64,000 nt of DNA from Nephrocerus scutellatus (GCA_947095585.1 OX352762.1:90577749-90641748); one strand, 5' to 3'. Counted from the first letter of the stretch, positions 1 to 12,459 are shown. Numbers and translations are program-made. Notes: a model not told the origin generated them from the sequence alone.

Positions 1-2590
1 TTGCATTTACTTATGTAAACACAGCGCCGTTTCATAGGATAGATAGGTTGTTGATTTATATTTTTCTGACTAGTGCGTTGGACTTTCGCAGAGTCCCACT
101 ACTCTTCGTAAGTTGCGAAGCTCGAAATCATTTTCCTTCAAAATCAATTCAGTTTTTTAATTTCTCTATCAACAGTACCAATTGCACAAACTTCATCAAC
201 AACTTCGTCAAATAAAATCTTCCACTGCGACTATACAGGTACCCACTTGAAATATCACAAATGTCCTTCTTCTATAGAATAAAAACCACAAACACCTCCT
301 TCAAGATGTTAGTAATAATTTGCTCCTTTTTTGAAGAGCATTTTTTATGCTGCTTTACATTTAGGTTACTCAACTTGATTATTTAAGTACATGTCTGCAA
401 GATTTTAGTAATAATTTTCTCTGTTTTATGAAAATTGTTTTTGGCGCTTCACATTTAGGTCACTTAACTTGATTATATAGGTTTATTTAATCAAAGTTAA
501 ATTTGTTAAAACTTATTTTGTTATAAACTTAAACTTTTGACAGTCGTCGATAACTCAAACGAAAAAGTTATATAAAATAACCTTTCCTTAATCACAATCT
601 GAATAATAATAATCTTCAAAGGGATATTTCTTTCTCAGTTTTTATACCATCTTAGGTTTCAGAGTTGATGCGGTTTTCCAAAGGAAAATATGTGAAAATT
701 TGTTATTTAACATAAATAAAATTTAAAAGGATATGCAAAAAGAAAATAATATTCCTGACAAGGACTGGAATGCTCCAGATACTGGAAATAGTTGCCATCC
801 TTTAATAAGGCTAAAAGTATGTGGCATGACAGCGAAAATATTAAATTCTTTAACCACAGAGAAGTTTCATTAAGTTTCAAAGAGTTGGTTCAGTTTTGTA
901 CCGCGTTGATTAAATGAAGAGGATAATAATAGTATCAAGTTAAACGAAAAGTCTTCATCCAAAACATTAAAACCTAAAATGTAAAATTCATAAGAGTGAA
1001 GCATTGTTGTAAGAAAACTGACACCCTTTGGTTGAATGACTTGTTTTTATTTATTCGTAAATTTTTTGAAAGGAAAAATGCATGTGCCGACGTTCTCTTT
1101 GCTACAAAAAGTCATCGAAAGCCACTACCCAAAGAAGAAGGGAAATTGAACCCGTTGGCAGTTTTTTTATTGCCAACACCTGGTTTCGGTTATATTTCAT
1201 TTACTAGAACGTCACAGGTTCTTTAATCACTTTTCTCCAGTGTTTGCATATTTATATTTGCTTTGGTGACCGACATCTGTTTAATCTTAAGTATCCGCGG
1301 AGGTTTTAATAAACAAAGTGTTAAGATCTTAATATCCGCAAGTAGAATAATACGATATTATATTCCTTTATTATTATTTCCTACGGCTTCTTAGGAAACG
1401 CACAGTTTGGGTTAAACAAATAAATAAAAAATAAATGCTTTCAACATAACTGCGGTATACCGAATGATTTTGACCGAGATTTGTATGAACACCCTCAAAT
1501 TAATATGGAAGTGGTGAACGTTGTGATACGTTATCCGATACTTTTTATTGAAAGATTGAGAGTGAGTCCTTTAATGGTTATTTTATCACACCAGACACAT
1601 CAAATCGGATAAATAACAAAAAGAGAAGAAATGTGATTCTGTTCATCTTAGCTTTAGGATAATATTATAATATATTATGAAGCGTGCTTAGGTTGATGGC
1701 CAATGCAATACCCAATATAGGACGTAACCAATGTCCAGATGAATCAGATGTGAATTTCAGACCTTCATAATAATCGTGACTCAGTTCTTTAATCCACATC
1801 TGATTCACCAGTTTGTTTTTTATTGTGCGTACATTTTTTTGTCTACCATCATCAAAATGTCTGAACTGTTGCAGATTTATAGCAAATGCCGATGGCTATT
1901 TTTTGCTTTATCATTTGATAATACAGACTTTGGTGAACGTAAGAACCACCAAGATTACAGATATCTGACCGTCTGAAATCATATTGCTGAAATGTTTTCA
2001 CTTGAGCAGAAAATCCTATAAGTACATCGATGATTATTTTGCATTTGGCACAGAATTTTATATTTTTTTTGAATTTTTCCCATCGTTAACTGAAGCTCCT
2101 AAAGATATCGTTTATAAGGTCTTTTTATAACTTGCGCATGCACCCATATATAAACAGCATGGAAGTTAAGCTTGAGTGGAATGGGTTTTGTGGGGGGGGG
2201 GGGAAAGGATGTAAGCCTAGGTTTGAATGTCAGAAGCAACAAAATTGTTATTTACATGCGTTTTATTTAGTGCCAGAATTGGTTGGGACTAAAGCATGGG
2301 CGTGTATACAGAGACAAAAATACGTTTTACGCCCACGTATGTTCCTGGGACCCATCCAAAATTATACATCACAACAAACACAAATACACACAAAACTCAC
2401 CTTACTGCTTCTTACTTTTTAAAAACATAGACAACTTAATAGGATTCCTATAACCACAAATTTGAAATATTTCTCATAAATGTAATAATGCCCAATAACA
2501 ATACATTTTATATACATTATGTACATTACTATCTTCTACAAATACCTGGTACAAATTATATACTTTTATTTTCGCAGCTAGGGGACTAAC
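1..2590. other. AT-rich stretch, nothing recognised
   Basis: No coding region, RNA gene or repeat shared with the rest of the window was recognised. The open frames here are short and have no family motifs. There is a run of ten or more G near 2195. A host intron or intergenic DNA is the default reading. Confidence 0.5.
1740..1807. repeat. 13-bp inverted repeat
   Basis: TGAATCAGATGTG is followed 42 bp later by its exact reverse complement. The match extends a few more bases with mismatches. It could form a hairpin or be the trace of a small inverted duplication. No function is proposed. Confidence 0.45.
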
Positions 2591-2599
2591 AAACGTCCG

Positions 2600-5290
2600 A
2601 CTAATTCAATTCGGTAAAAAGAAGCGGTACGTTGTGTTTTGTGTGTTTGTTTTTTGTAGTTATGTGTGATTCCAGAGTGGATCTCAGCAACATATGTGGG
2701 CTGAGAACGAATTCTTTCGCTGTCCACAGGCCAGCAGTTCTGGCACTGAGTGAAACTCAGGTATTTGGTAATTCTGATGCATGGGAATTTATTCTGCCTG
2801 GGTATGACTTGGTGCCATTATTTTTCTCTCGCAATCTATGTCCGGAGTGATGTTAAATTTCAGCTTTTTCCTCAATTTAGCCAATGTTCCAATCGGAACT
2901 CAATTTTATTTGGCTCAAAGTAAAAGAACAAGAGCGCAACATACAGTACCTACTGTTTGCTTTACATAAGCCCCCACTTAGACAGTGTTTCTACTCAGAG
3001 CGAGTTTGATGTACTGTCTGATTTAATCTTAAGAATTGACATAAAACTTCGTAAAAATGAAATCGTTATTGTGGGCGATTACAATGTGCACAGTTCTGGG
3101 TGACTTCGCCATTTTGGCCAGACAACACCCGAAGGAAGGTGTGTTGATTTATTCGCTGAAATTAATAATCTTACTTAGCTTTTAAATGAGCCTACACGAG
3201 TACCTGATATTGCAAATCATTTCGCAAACACCCTTGACTTGTTCCTTACCTCTCGTCCTGATAAATACTCCGTCAATATATTATCGCCTCTAGGCTCGTC
3301 AGATCATTGTGTAGTATCAGCTAATTTCTCGTTAATAAAGCACGTAGTTAGAGAAAAAACTAAAAAAAAAACAGTGTGGCAATACGAGAAAGCCAATTGG
3401 GACGGCCTTAACAACTTCTTTGGGAGAATTAACTGGTCGCTATTGTTTCGCGATAGCAACGTGGATGCCGCCGCTGATGCAATCACAAACATCATTCTTA
3501 TTGGTATGAGAAAGTTTATCCCTTTCAGGAATAAGTCTATCAAACCACAGGAAGATGGATGGTATAACTCGATCTGTAAAGAGGCTTCATGGATAAGAGA
3601 GGTATGCTTTCGGTTTTAAAAAGCGAACCGTACTGAGGAAAACTGAACAATTTTTAAACGAGCCAGAAATTATTGCAATGCCCATCTTCGGCGAGTGAAA
3701 TTCGCCTACGAACAAAAACTAAGGCAAAAAATACTACAATGTCCCAAAGGCAGTAAAAATTTTGGGTCATTCGTGAAAGGAATCAAAAATACAGACTCGT
3801 CGTCGATTCCAACGCTCATTTATAATGAAATTACCGTTGTCAACTCTGTTGACAAATCCAGCTGTTTGGAGCGCATTTCGCAGCTAGCTCCACGCCTCCA
3901 GATTGGGCATTGCTGCCTCCTGCACCTCAGAGTATTGAACACTCTATGGGACAGATACTCATTCGTACTCGTGCAGTTGCTAGCGTTTTAAACGATCTCA
4001 ATACTCACAAATTCGCTGGTCCAGATAGTATTTCCCCATTAGTTCTGAAGAGGTGTTCTTCCAAGCTGGCATTACCATTGCGTAAGCTTTGCCATCTATC
4101 TTATTATTCTGGACTCTTCCCGAGAAGTTGGAAAACAGCCTTTGTCCATACCATACCCAAAGTGCAAAGCTGTTGCACTTGATATTTCTAAGGCATTTGA
4201 CAGAGTTTGGCATCAAGCTCTATTGTCTAAAATGCGTGCTTATGGAGACGATGATAAGCTGCTTCACTGGATTAGAAGCTATCTTTTGGACAACTCAATT
4301 CAAATTGTATTGGATGGTTTTAAGTCTAAAGTTTATTTAGTTACTTAAATGCTGGCGTTACCCAGGGCTCAGTTTTTTCCCCGACTCTCTTCATCATTAT
4401 TAACAATGATTAATGATCTGTGACTTCTAATCCAATTCACTCTTTCGCCGACGACAGCACTCTCAGCTTCTCATATAAGTTTGAAGAACGTCCCTCCACT
4501 TCTCATGTGGAACTCAAGCAACTACGTATGTTGAGCACGTTAAATACTGACCTTGACCGCATTATACAATGGGGAGAAATCAACCGAGTAGAATTTAACG
4601 TTCCAAAACCCAATGCTGTCTCCTGTCGTCTAAGCGAATCCTAAATCCCATGCCATTATCCATGAATAGCACTTGCATCGGGGAAACTGAAAATCTCGCA
4701 TTTCTCAGTATGTGCGTTAACGACAAGCTTCGTTGGAATGACCACATATTTACCGTCGTCAAAAATGTTGCGAAATGTTTAGTTTTCAGCCCGGTGCACG
4801 AAATGTTTCACTCACTCTGATCTGGTTACTATATACAAGACTTTTATTCGCCCTAAACTTGAGTACAATAGTCATATCTAGTCTGGTGCGCCTAAAACAT
4901 CTTTACATCAGCTTGATAGAATTCAAAACCGCGAAATAAAACTTATCGGTGACGCAAATATAGCTAAATCAATAGATTCGCTTGAACACCGTAGGACAGC
5001 TGGATGCCACCTCTCCTTGAATTCAACCGCAATACTCGTGGCACTCTAAATGGTTATCAGTTTACCCTCAAGACCATCTTCGGACGTAGAGTTTAGCTCA
5101 GGGATTCGTTCTTCAGCCGTACAAAACCCATGTGGAATGATCTGCCATGCTCTGTCTTCCCACATCAATATGATCCAAAGACAATCAAAACACAAGCTCA
5201 TAGACATCTCCTCTTTTCTCCTCCTTTTCCTTAACGTCAACGCTGTGCCAAGCATATAGCCGAGCACTATAAGGGTGCGAACCCCTTCAT
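2600..5290 (+). pseudogene. Broken jockey/CR1-type non-LTR retrotransposon ORF2
   Basis: This is the remnant of a polyprotein that nicked target DNA and reverse transcribed the element's own RNA. The order is an AP-type endonuclease with SETQ near 2750, VGDYN near 3075 and SDH near 3300, then a reverse transcriptase with AFDRVWH near 4200 and an intact FADD box at 4444-4455. A C-terminal region follows, including WNDLP near 5140. Stops and frame changes break it into at least six pieces. The fingers region is missing: an IPK-like motif near 4150 runs almost directly into the KAVALDISKAFD stretch, so the usual YRPI segment is deleted. The domain order fits the jockey/CR1 group; the exact clade is not resolved. 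Related fragments lie near 17.8 and 59.2 kb. Confidence 0.85.
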
Positions 5291-6510
5291 TAATTTTTAC
5301 CGAAAGTTTTACAATTCGCCTTTCTGATAAGGCATTGAAAACTGTAGATCCCTTCCATTTGTGTGCAAAAATATAACACTCACAACCGCATCGGTCTATC
5401 TCGCCAAATTTATTATAATTATATCAATCTCTTAAGATTTCACACGAAAATTTTTTCTTGTATATGCAGCAACACTTTTATCTATCAACACTTAACGTCT
5501 ATTACGTCCAAGAGAAATCTTTATCACCCGCAATCTATCAAGTGTATATTAACATGTGTTCCACCAAAACCCACCGCTGAAATTTCGAAAGCTATGAAAA
5601 TATCATTTGTGACAGCAGTTGCAATTTTTCACTTTTTTCTTTCACTTTGTCTTTAATCTAACGCATATCACACAGTGACCATCCCTTATTGGATATTAAG
5701 CCAATATTAGTTTTATTATCGACATTCATCAACAGGAAAATGGTTGAAATTAAATCCGCTCAAGATAAATTACCGTCTTTGTAAGTATTGTTTACCAAAT
5801 TTCATATTTAAATTTAAGAAGTTATCGCAGTCAGGATGTGTTTGTTCCTTTTTATAATATCCATCTTGTCCTTTGTTATCCTGTAGCATGATGTTGTTTG
5901 TTGATGTTTGTTGGCATTTAGCAAGTGCTATTATATGTATTCAAATAAATTGTATAATGTAATATAATTTTTGCTTTGTTAATTTTTGTTATTGAAATAA
6001 AGAGTTCGCTTTTTTTATGAAAAATTATCGAATAATTACATTTTTCAATGATTGAGGTGGATGTTTCAAACGTTTATCTTCTTCGGCGTGTCAAAAGATG
6101 CATTTGGTTAAACGAGAAAGGTTGCTGTGCTACCAAAAGCATTAGGAAGTTCATAGTCTGTTTGAGTTAATCTTAAAATGATCCCAACTTTCGTGTCCAA
6201 ATGCTTGCAAAAAGATCAGAAAAATTAACAGTTTTGTTAAGATATCTGATCCTAAATAATACACTGGCCTGTATGGCTCCGGAATTTATTAGCTACGAAA
6301 ATTAAAAATTGGAAAGGAGTCAGTAATGTCAAACTTTTTATTCTATCGCTTAGCAGATATACAAGTCTCTGAATGTGCAGTGAAAAACTAGGTCAACAAA
6401 TAAGTACCGGAAACTAAAGCAAGGAAATCGCTTCAAAACATTGCTAATAATCAGCAAAAATTTTCCTCTTAATTTGTTAGCACAACATAACGAACATACT
6501 CGTCACGTTA
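5291..6510. other. AT-rich stretch, nothing recognised
   Basis: It may include the 3' end of the preceding retroelement. No motif or shared repeat was seen beyond about 5340. Confidence 0.4.
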
Positions 6511-6516
6511 ACTTTA

Positions 6517-6740
6517 TATGTTTCGAATCCCGGTAACACCAAAAGACTTTTTCACGGTATCCCACCTCTCGCGAATGGCTGACAAACGTTCCGAGAGTAA
6601 TAACATGTCACGAAAAGGTTCTCAATTCACTTCGGAACCGCCCTTAAATTGTGTCCAAAAATATAAATGCGCAACACAAATGGTCGCGAGAAGATATGCC
6701 TTGGACCGCAATGGTCTGTCACGCCGAATATTATTATATC
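6517..6740 (+). repeat. tRNA-derived SINE (family S), head truncated
   Basis: The copy starts at a B-box-like TTCGAATCCC and runs through the SINE body (TCTCGCGAATG, GACAAACGTTCC, GGACCGCAATGGTCTG). It ends GCCGAATATTATTAT, an ATT-type tail. The A-box half is missing. A second, oppositely oriented copy begins about 150 bp downstream. Confidence 0.8.
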
Positions 6741-6889
6741 ATTTGTGTAATTTATTAAGAACCAGTTTGATTAGAACCATCCTGTCGCTATACTATTCAT
6801 CTATGTCGTAATAAAATTCTGGTAACCTAGAGTTCCCAATTACTATGTCGCAGCACATTTATTTTTATTGCATTCGATTTTTAAATAAT

Positions 6890-7150
6890 ACTAATATTCG
6901 GCGGGACAGACCGTAGCGGTCCAAGGCCTAGTTTCTCGCGAACATTTGTGCTGTGCATGCATAATTTTGCAACACAAATAAAGGGGGACCTACAGTTTAG
7001 TGCCGTACCCGAACGGTGAATTGAGAAGTTTTCCGTGACAAGTTAGTACTCTCGGACGTTTGCCAGATATTTGTGAGAAGTGGGACCGTGAAATATGCTT
7101 TTGGTTTTACTGGGATTCGAACCACTAACCTCCTGCTGGATATTTAGTCA
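6890..7150 (-). repeat. tRNA-derived SINE (family S), nearly full length
   Basis: Read on the minus strand it has the B box GGTTCGAATCCC, the S-family body and the GCCGAATATTA tail. It forms a loose inverted pair with the copy just upstream. Transcription, when active, would have been by RNA polymerase III from the internal promoter. Confidence 0.8.
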
Positions 7151-7830
7151 TCCAAAAATACGATTTTTCTTAGCTTCTATCAACAACACAACTATCGTAA
7201 AATGTACGAGATAATAAAAAAAGAAAAATTTTCATTGACTGGTCCGTTAAAGATAGCATCACTCATCAATCGAACTGGTTGACATAACCCGAAGGCATAT
7301 TGCGACCAGAATGTTATTGCAGAACTCAAAACCACCAAAAGACAATGCAATTATATGGTAATAAAATTTCCAGATAGAACTTAAATTTACTCGTACCTGT
7401 GACTGCGGCAATCGTTAACCAACCAATCCTGAACTTACGCAGCATCGCCAAGCGGAAATGTCTCGTTGTAATTGTTAAACCGACGACAGAACTAAAAATG
7501 TGCCATTTAGAAATAGGCTATTCACTCCATAAAGCGAGGTAGACATATAGTAGTACTGTAAAAAGTTTTATTTTTTTTACTAGCGAATGTATAAAGAATA
7601 AACATGAGAGATTTCAGCAGAGTGATATGTTGGTTTTTCGCTTCACCATTGATGAAAAACTCGAAGGAGAATCCTCTGCTCTCATTCAACCAATTTCTGG
7701 CGACTTTAATATCATCGGTTGAAGTTCTGTACCAGAGCCTAAATAAAAGAGCAGGCACTTGAATCATTTCATTTCTTGTTTCTATATAGAGTCAATTGCA
7801 ATAATTAAACAAAGTGTGGAGCGTAAGTTG
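7151..7830. other. AT-rich stretch, nothing recognised
   Basis: A minus-strand open frame of 81 codons at 7522-7767 has ordinary-looking residue use, but no motif, splice signal or similarity was recognised. It is not called a gene. Confidence 0.4.
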
Positions 7831-7834
7831 ACAA

Positions 7835-8230
7835 CAAAGCTTCAAATTCGCGCTCATAATGTTTCATGAAACTGAGCTGCACTAAGATCTCTTGGATGTG
7901 TGACAGTTGGTTAAAAGCAAATTTTACATGCGCAACATGCGCTACAAGCGCTACACATGCCACGTACAACGTAACGCATCACACACAGGCGATTAGGAAT
8001 TTTCCATGAGACTAAGCTGCGCACAAAATTCTAGCTCCCTAGCACGTGTGAAAAATGGGTAAAAAGGTCCTCAATGAAGTTAAAAGACCAACTTTCACTC
8101 GCGTCACAAGCGCTACACAAGGCAAAAATGGCTTATAAGAATGAGCTATTCAGAAAATGTCAGCTCTCTAGAAAGTTCGTTAAAAACAAAATATGGTAAG
8201 AAACAGACAACAATTAGGATCAAATCATTT
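7835..8230 (+). repeat. Divergent copy of the CACGCG-rich repeat (family K)
   Basis: Two degenerate units are visible. Each has alternating words such as GCGCTACACATGCC and ACGCATCACAC, then a CAGCTCTCTAG-like box, then a GGTTAAAA / GGTCCTCAA box. The same order of boxes recurs near 46, 51.5, 55.3 and 58 kb. Confidence 0.6.
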
Positions 8231-8390
8231 GGCTGTCACTAGGGCAAACCTGCGAGACCCATCTGTATGGTGACTGTTTAACCTTTAGATCTTCCACGTC
8301 CAAAATATGACCAAAACCGGCTCATTCTGGTTTAAGGGTTTGACAGTCGAATACGAAAAACACATACAGAGTTTCACTATTATATAATAT

Positions 8391-8831
8391 TGTTACGAAA
8401 ATAAATTTAGTACATTTAATAGAGCCATCTGTAGACTCAGTATAACTAATATTGTATATAAAATTATGAGGCAAATTTTATATAAGATTATAAGTATGTT
8501 CTGCTACTTGCTAGACGGTTCGAATAGAAAAGAATACAATAGAAGGGAGTACAAGATTATCAAAACTGTTGTTTTAGTATAAATACCCTATACGTTATCG
8601 CAGTGAGTTAGACCCAAATTGCATTATAAATCTAGCGTTTGTAAATCTTATTATTCTATAAGTGCAAGAGATTTGGTAATGACAAGGAAGATAATTATAT
8701 TTCCCGAACTATCGCGGGCTAACTTGTCTATGAATTTATTCGAAGTTTATGATTTCCTTCGGTCGTAATTTTTGTTGTTCGCTTCACTTTTTTCGTCAAT
8801 AGCAGTTGTCGCATATGGAAACGTCGTAACA
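8391..8831 (+). repeat. Probable solo LTR of a BEL/Pao- or gypsy-type element
   Basis: The segment begins TGTTACGAAAA and ends CGTCGTAACA, so its ends are inverted complements of TGTTACG. Inside is a TATA-like TATAAATACCC followed by a GCAGTGAGTTAG-like initiator stretch, as in insect LTR promoters. No gag-pol flanks it, which fits LTR-LTR recombination. No clear target duplication was found, so the boundaries and superfamily are inferred. Confidence 0.5.
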
Positions 8832-9394
8832 AAATAAAAAAAAAATTAAAAATTAATGGAAAAAAAAACAACCCATAAAAATTAAAATATTTCATGTAAA
8901 TTCTCTAATCGCAGAAATTGATATGGGAGCCCCTCGATCCTGAGTAATTTTTTTTTGTAGGGGAAAATCATCGAAAGAGAGATTTGACATCAGATGTCAA
9001 ATTTGAAAATGATCCGATCATTTTATTCTGAGCACTTAGAGCACGCTTATACTCTGAGCAAATAAGAAACACGAGCATTTTTCTTGAGAACTCTTTGACT
9101 GCTCTGAACTAATTTATGAAAACGCCAAATGACAGAATATTGTGAAAACTTGTTTTTCTATCTGTAAGTTGACATCGACAACAAAAAATGACATCAATAA
9201 CAATTCAATTCAGTAAATAAGTAAGTAAGTTGCTGGGTTCATTTGATTTTTAAAAAATGTATAAGGGCCTTGCGGCCAAACCCGCGGCCCGATCACTACC
9301 AAATTTTAGAAAAAGTCTTGTTTTTTGGTATGTGTGTAAATTTGAAAAAAATCTGGTAATTTTTATTTTAAACTAGCTGTTCCCGGGCGCTTTG

Positions 9395-9535
9395 CTACCC
9401 GCCCACTGACCACACACCCTTTGACCTCATACACACTGACCCACCGCCCACTGAACTCACACCCACTGACCTCCCGCCAACTGAACTCCCGCCCACTGAC
9501 CACCCACTCATTGACCTCATACACACTGACCCACC
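9395..9535. repeat. CCACTGAC minisatellite
   Basis: Short degenerate units of the form CCCACTGACCTCA / CCGCCCACTGAACTC repeat about ten times. Open frames on both strands here are products of the repeat and not genes. Confidence 0.85.
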
Positions 9536-9818
9536 TCGGAAAAAAATACACCAGCGCCACCTATCGGGTCCAAATTTTGTCAACGACTTTCTTTTTATTT
9601 AAATATTATATGGTGTGAATTTGAGCCAAATCGTTCTATAAATAAGAATTTTCAGAAAAAAACGATACCAGCGCCACCTCGGAAAAAAATACACCAGCGC
9701 CACCTATCGGGTCCAAATTTTGTCAACGACTTTCTTTTTATTTAAATATTATATGGTGTGAATTTGAGCCAAATCGTTCCATAAATAAGAATTTTCAGAA
9801 AAAAACGATACCAGCGCC
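9532..9818. repeat. Two 143-bp tandem units
   Basis: A unit starting CACCTCGGAAAAAAATACAC is repeated once head to tail with a single obvious difference (TTCTATAAAT against TTCCATAAAT). The near identity implies a recent local duplication within the nested element. Confidence 0.9.
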
Positions 9819-10510
9819 ACCTAGCGGGGCTGAATTCACCTTTTAAACCTTTTCTGGACTTCCACAAATAATTTAAGACCAAAATTAGCCAAATCGGTTC
9901 AGCCGTTCTCAGTTTTAGCCAGTCTAACGAACAGCAATTGATTTTTATATATATAGATTTGTATGGGGCCCGATCATTATAAAAATTTTTACCAAATTTT
10001 TGTTCTTTATAATTTCAATATAATAAATAATTTCAAAAGAAATAAATAAAAAAAATAATTGTTAAATCTAACCAATTGAAATAATAATATTGAAAGTAGT
10101 GTAAGCCCTCTTAGGTAATTTTACTAGTTTTTAATAAAAATAGTCAGTAAGTTATTTATTTATTACAAACAATAGTACTTAAGATTTATGATAATTAAAT
10201 AAATGGATTTAAAAAAAAAAAAAAAAAAATTATAAAAATTTTACAAAAAGTTTTTTCCATCGAAGATACACATTTGTGTAAAATTTTAAGAAAATCGGGT
10301 AAATTTTTTAAAATATTTGTACGGGAGCCCCCTGACCCGGAGGTCCGAGGGGAAAGTAAATATACCGTAAATATACATGTGTGCAAAATTTCAATAAAAT
10401 CGGACTATGGGATGTGGGTTAAAAATTGATCAGAAAATCTGACCAGCCAGCCACCCAGCCAGCCAGCCAGTCAGCCACGTGCACGCATAGTTAATAAAGA
10501 GAATTTAAAA

Positions 10511-11430
10511 ACGAACACGAAACTAAAACGACGCGAGTCCAAATGCTTTCATCAATGGATCATAGTCAGGGAAAACTACAAAAAACCTTGACCAAGAAAA
10601 TATTACAAATTTTAAAAATAATGTAAATAAATATATATTTTATATTTGATAAACAGCTTATGAGCACTTCATCCTTCATCCTTCAGGAAGTTGTCAACGG
10701 CTAATTTAAAGATTCGGTACCGCCTTACACTGATATTCATTTTAGAGTAAAGGATAGGAAACTCTGTATACACCGTGTCGTGCTCGGTTCACAAAAAAAA
10801 AACACAGAGTAAAGAAAAATTACCCCGGTTGAATAAAAAAACAGTGAAAATTTTAGACGTACACTGCTCGCTCGGGTTGAATAAAAGAATAGACCCAAAA
10901 TCAATAATTGAAAATGTATGCACTTTTAAGCGTCCTGCGATCAATGTTTTCGCGTACTCTTTTATTTTTGTAAAATTTTATTCTATCGGCTAGCAAGCCA
11001 GCAATTTGCAATCCGAAATCCTGAGTATTCAATCAGTTTTGCCAAGGAAATTTGAATTTCAAATTATATTTTTCATAAATTTTCGTTTTTTTGCGATTGC
11101 ATAGTAGAATTTGCGGTGCTGAAAAATATTATTATTTTGTGTAGTAACGTTTTTTTACGATTAATTATAAATTTTATTTTTAATTTTGCGTCCTACGATG
11201 TATTCTTGCGCGTGCTGTAATGAAACTAAATAAATGTCAAAATAGCGGTATTACCACCTAATATCTTTAAAACAGCGCCACCTATCGGCTCCAAATTTCA
11301 CAAAAACCCAAATAGCAACGAAACAAAGCTATGGTTAAAATCTGAAGTTCCTAAGATGCTTTGTGGCTGAGAAATAAAAAAACCGTTAATATTTCAAAAT
11401 ATGACAAAAAAGTTAGGTATTTTAAAAAAT
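10511..11430. other. AT-rich stretch, nothing clear
   Basis: A short CAGCGCCACCTATCGG word near 11272 matches the 143-bp units near 9.6 kb. Otherwise no feature was recognised. Confidence 0.4.
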
Positions 11431-11433
11431 AAT

Positions 11434-11630
11434 CGCCGCGGCTCAGTGGAAAAGCGCATGGCTAATGAGCAGGGGTATTGGTTCGAATCCCAGTAACAGC
11501 AAATGTATTTTTCTCTCGCCAATGGGTGACAAACGTTCCGCGAGTAATACCTTGTCACGAAAGCTTCTCAATTCGCCGTTTACAACGTTTACGTTGCGAT
11601 CTACAAATTTAATAATCATAATAAGCAGCA
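11434..11630 (+). repeat. tRNA-derived SINE (family S) with intact head and variant 3' end
   Basis: The head carries an A-box-like GGCTCAGTGGAAAAG and a B box GGTTCGAATCC, the spacing expected of a tRNA gene. The body follows to AAGCTTCTCAATTCGCCGTT, then departs from the usual family sequence and ends with AATAATCATAATAAGC. This is either a subfamily with a different 3' module or a recombined copy. Confidence 0.75.
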
Positions 11631-12365
11631 TGTTGGTCCTGAAACTAATTCTTCGCTGATTATTGATTTACGACAATGAGTTCTGTACAGTAGGGACGTC
11701 TTTTACTTTACTTTCATTCTTATTTACTTGCACATACACAATACATTTTCATTAACCTCAGCATTATTGGATTTTCTCTTTCAGATTTGTGAAAAATTTC
11801 ATGCAGCGTTGTTAAAGGATTGTGGTATTCGTGTTCCAATGGTAATGCCAATAATAAATTCTTTTAAGTGTTGGAGCGTGTGTTGACTTCTCTGTGTTCC
11901 TTTGCGGGAATTAGCATCTTATGTTCGTTGATGTGACTCGGTCATAACTTTTTATTTAGAGGTTGCTTCTAATCCTTTGATGGTGGTGTTTAACGTTTCG
12001 TTCAAAATTTCGACAGCTTATGCTTGTAAATATATTTGCTTCATTGGATTTACCTGAAAAATATCCAAGTGTATGCAGAGTAAAATATTGCCGAGTTACG
12101 TTATACCAAATTTGCTAATATGAGAATGTATACATAATAAGCTTATTTTTGGCTTACATTTTGATGAATGTATAACAAATTGAAATGCTACAGAGGCAAT
12201 ATGGTCGCACCGTAATCTTATATGCAATACATTTTTAAATTAAATGTACAATATACATAATTAAACCGTAAAATATTATAGTTCCTTATTTTACAGCGTA
12301 AAATAGGCAGCTAAGCAATATAAACAACTTTACCTTATGTTATGATTTCTTCTCATCTGGCGTTT
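11631..12365. other. AT-rich stretch, nothing recognised
   Basis: No motif, RNA gene or shared repeat seen. Confidence 0.4.
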
Positions 12366-12459
12366 TAATATGAATAAAACCGTTATGCTAAGTTATTTTG
12401 TTTTTTTTTTGCAAAAAAATAGAAAGTCCTGGGAAACGCATAGAAATAATTCCATTCTT

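Larger units (their letters stand above)
9373..9957 (+). mobile_element. Nested non-autonomous element beginning CTAGCTGTTCCCGGGCG
   Basis: Core sequence of the family H repeat resumes on the far side of this block, which shows a nested insertion. The block starts ACTAGCTGTTCCCGGGCG and ends CAATTGATTTTTATATATATAGAT. Between these ends are a CCACTGAC-type minisatellite, two 143-bp tandem units containing CCAGCGCCACCT, and a CGGTTCAGCCGTTCTCAG stretch. This end structure resembles insect non-autonomous Helitrons, but the class is inferred. Related heads lie near 39.28 kb and 42.96 kb. Confidence 0.6.
8866..10510 (+). repeat. DINE/Helentron-like repeat (family H) with nested insertion
   Basis: The 5' mark CCCATAAAAATTAAAA, then CATGTAAATTCTCTAAT, is followed by degraded core units with GGGGCCCGATCA words. 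The 3' mark is a CCAGCCAGCCAG run, then ACGCATAGTTAATAAAGAG and AATTTAAAA. A different repeat is inserted in the core. Roughly 8980-9230 and 10060-10220 do not match the family and may be further insertions or decay. Confidence 0.6.

Noticed and set aside
7522..7767. 81-codon minus-strand frame with fairly normal composition
   Set aside because: No motif, splice signal or family was recognised and the length is within chance expectation for 64 kb.
9363..9618. Open frames on both strands with repeated residue patterns
   Set aside because: They are translations of the CCACTGAC minisatellite and the 143-bp tandem units.
11434..11505. Possible functional tRNA gene (A and B boxes)
   Set aside because: The sequence continues into the SINE body shared with eight other copies, and a clean cloverleaf could not be drawn.
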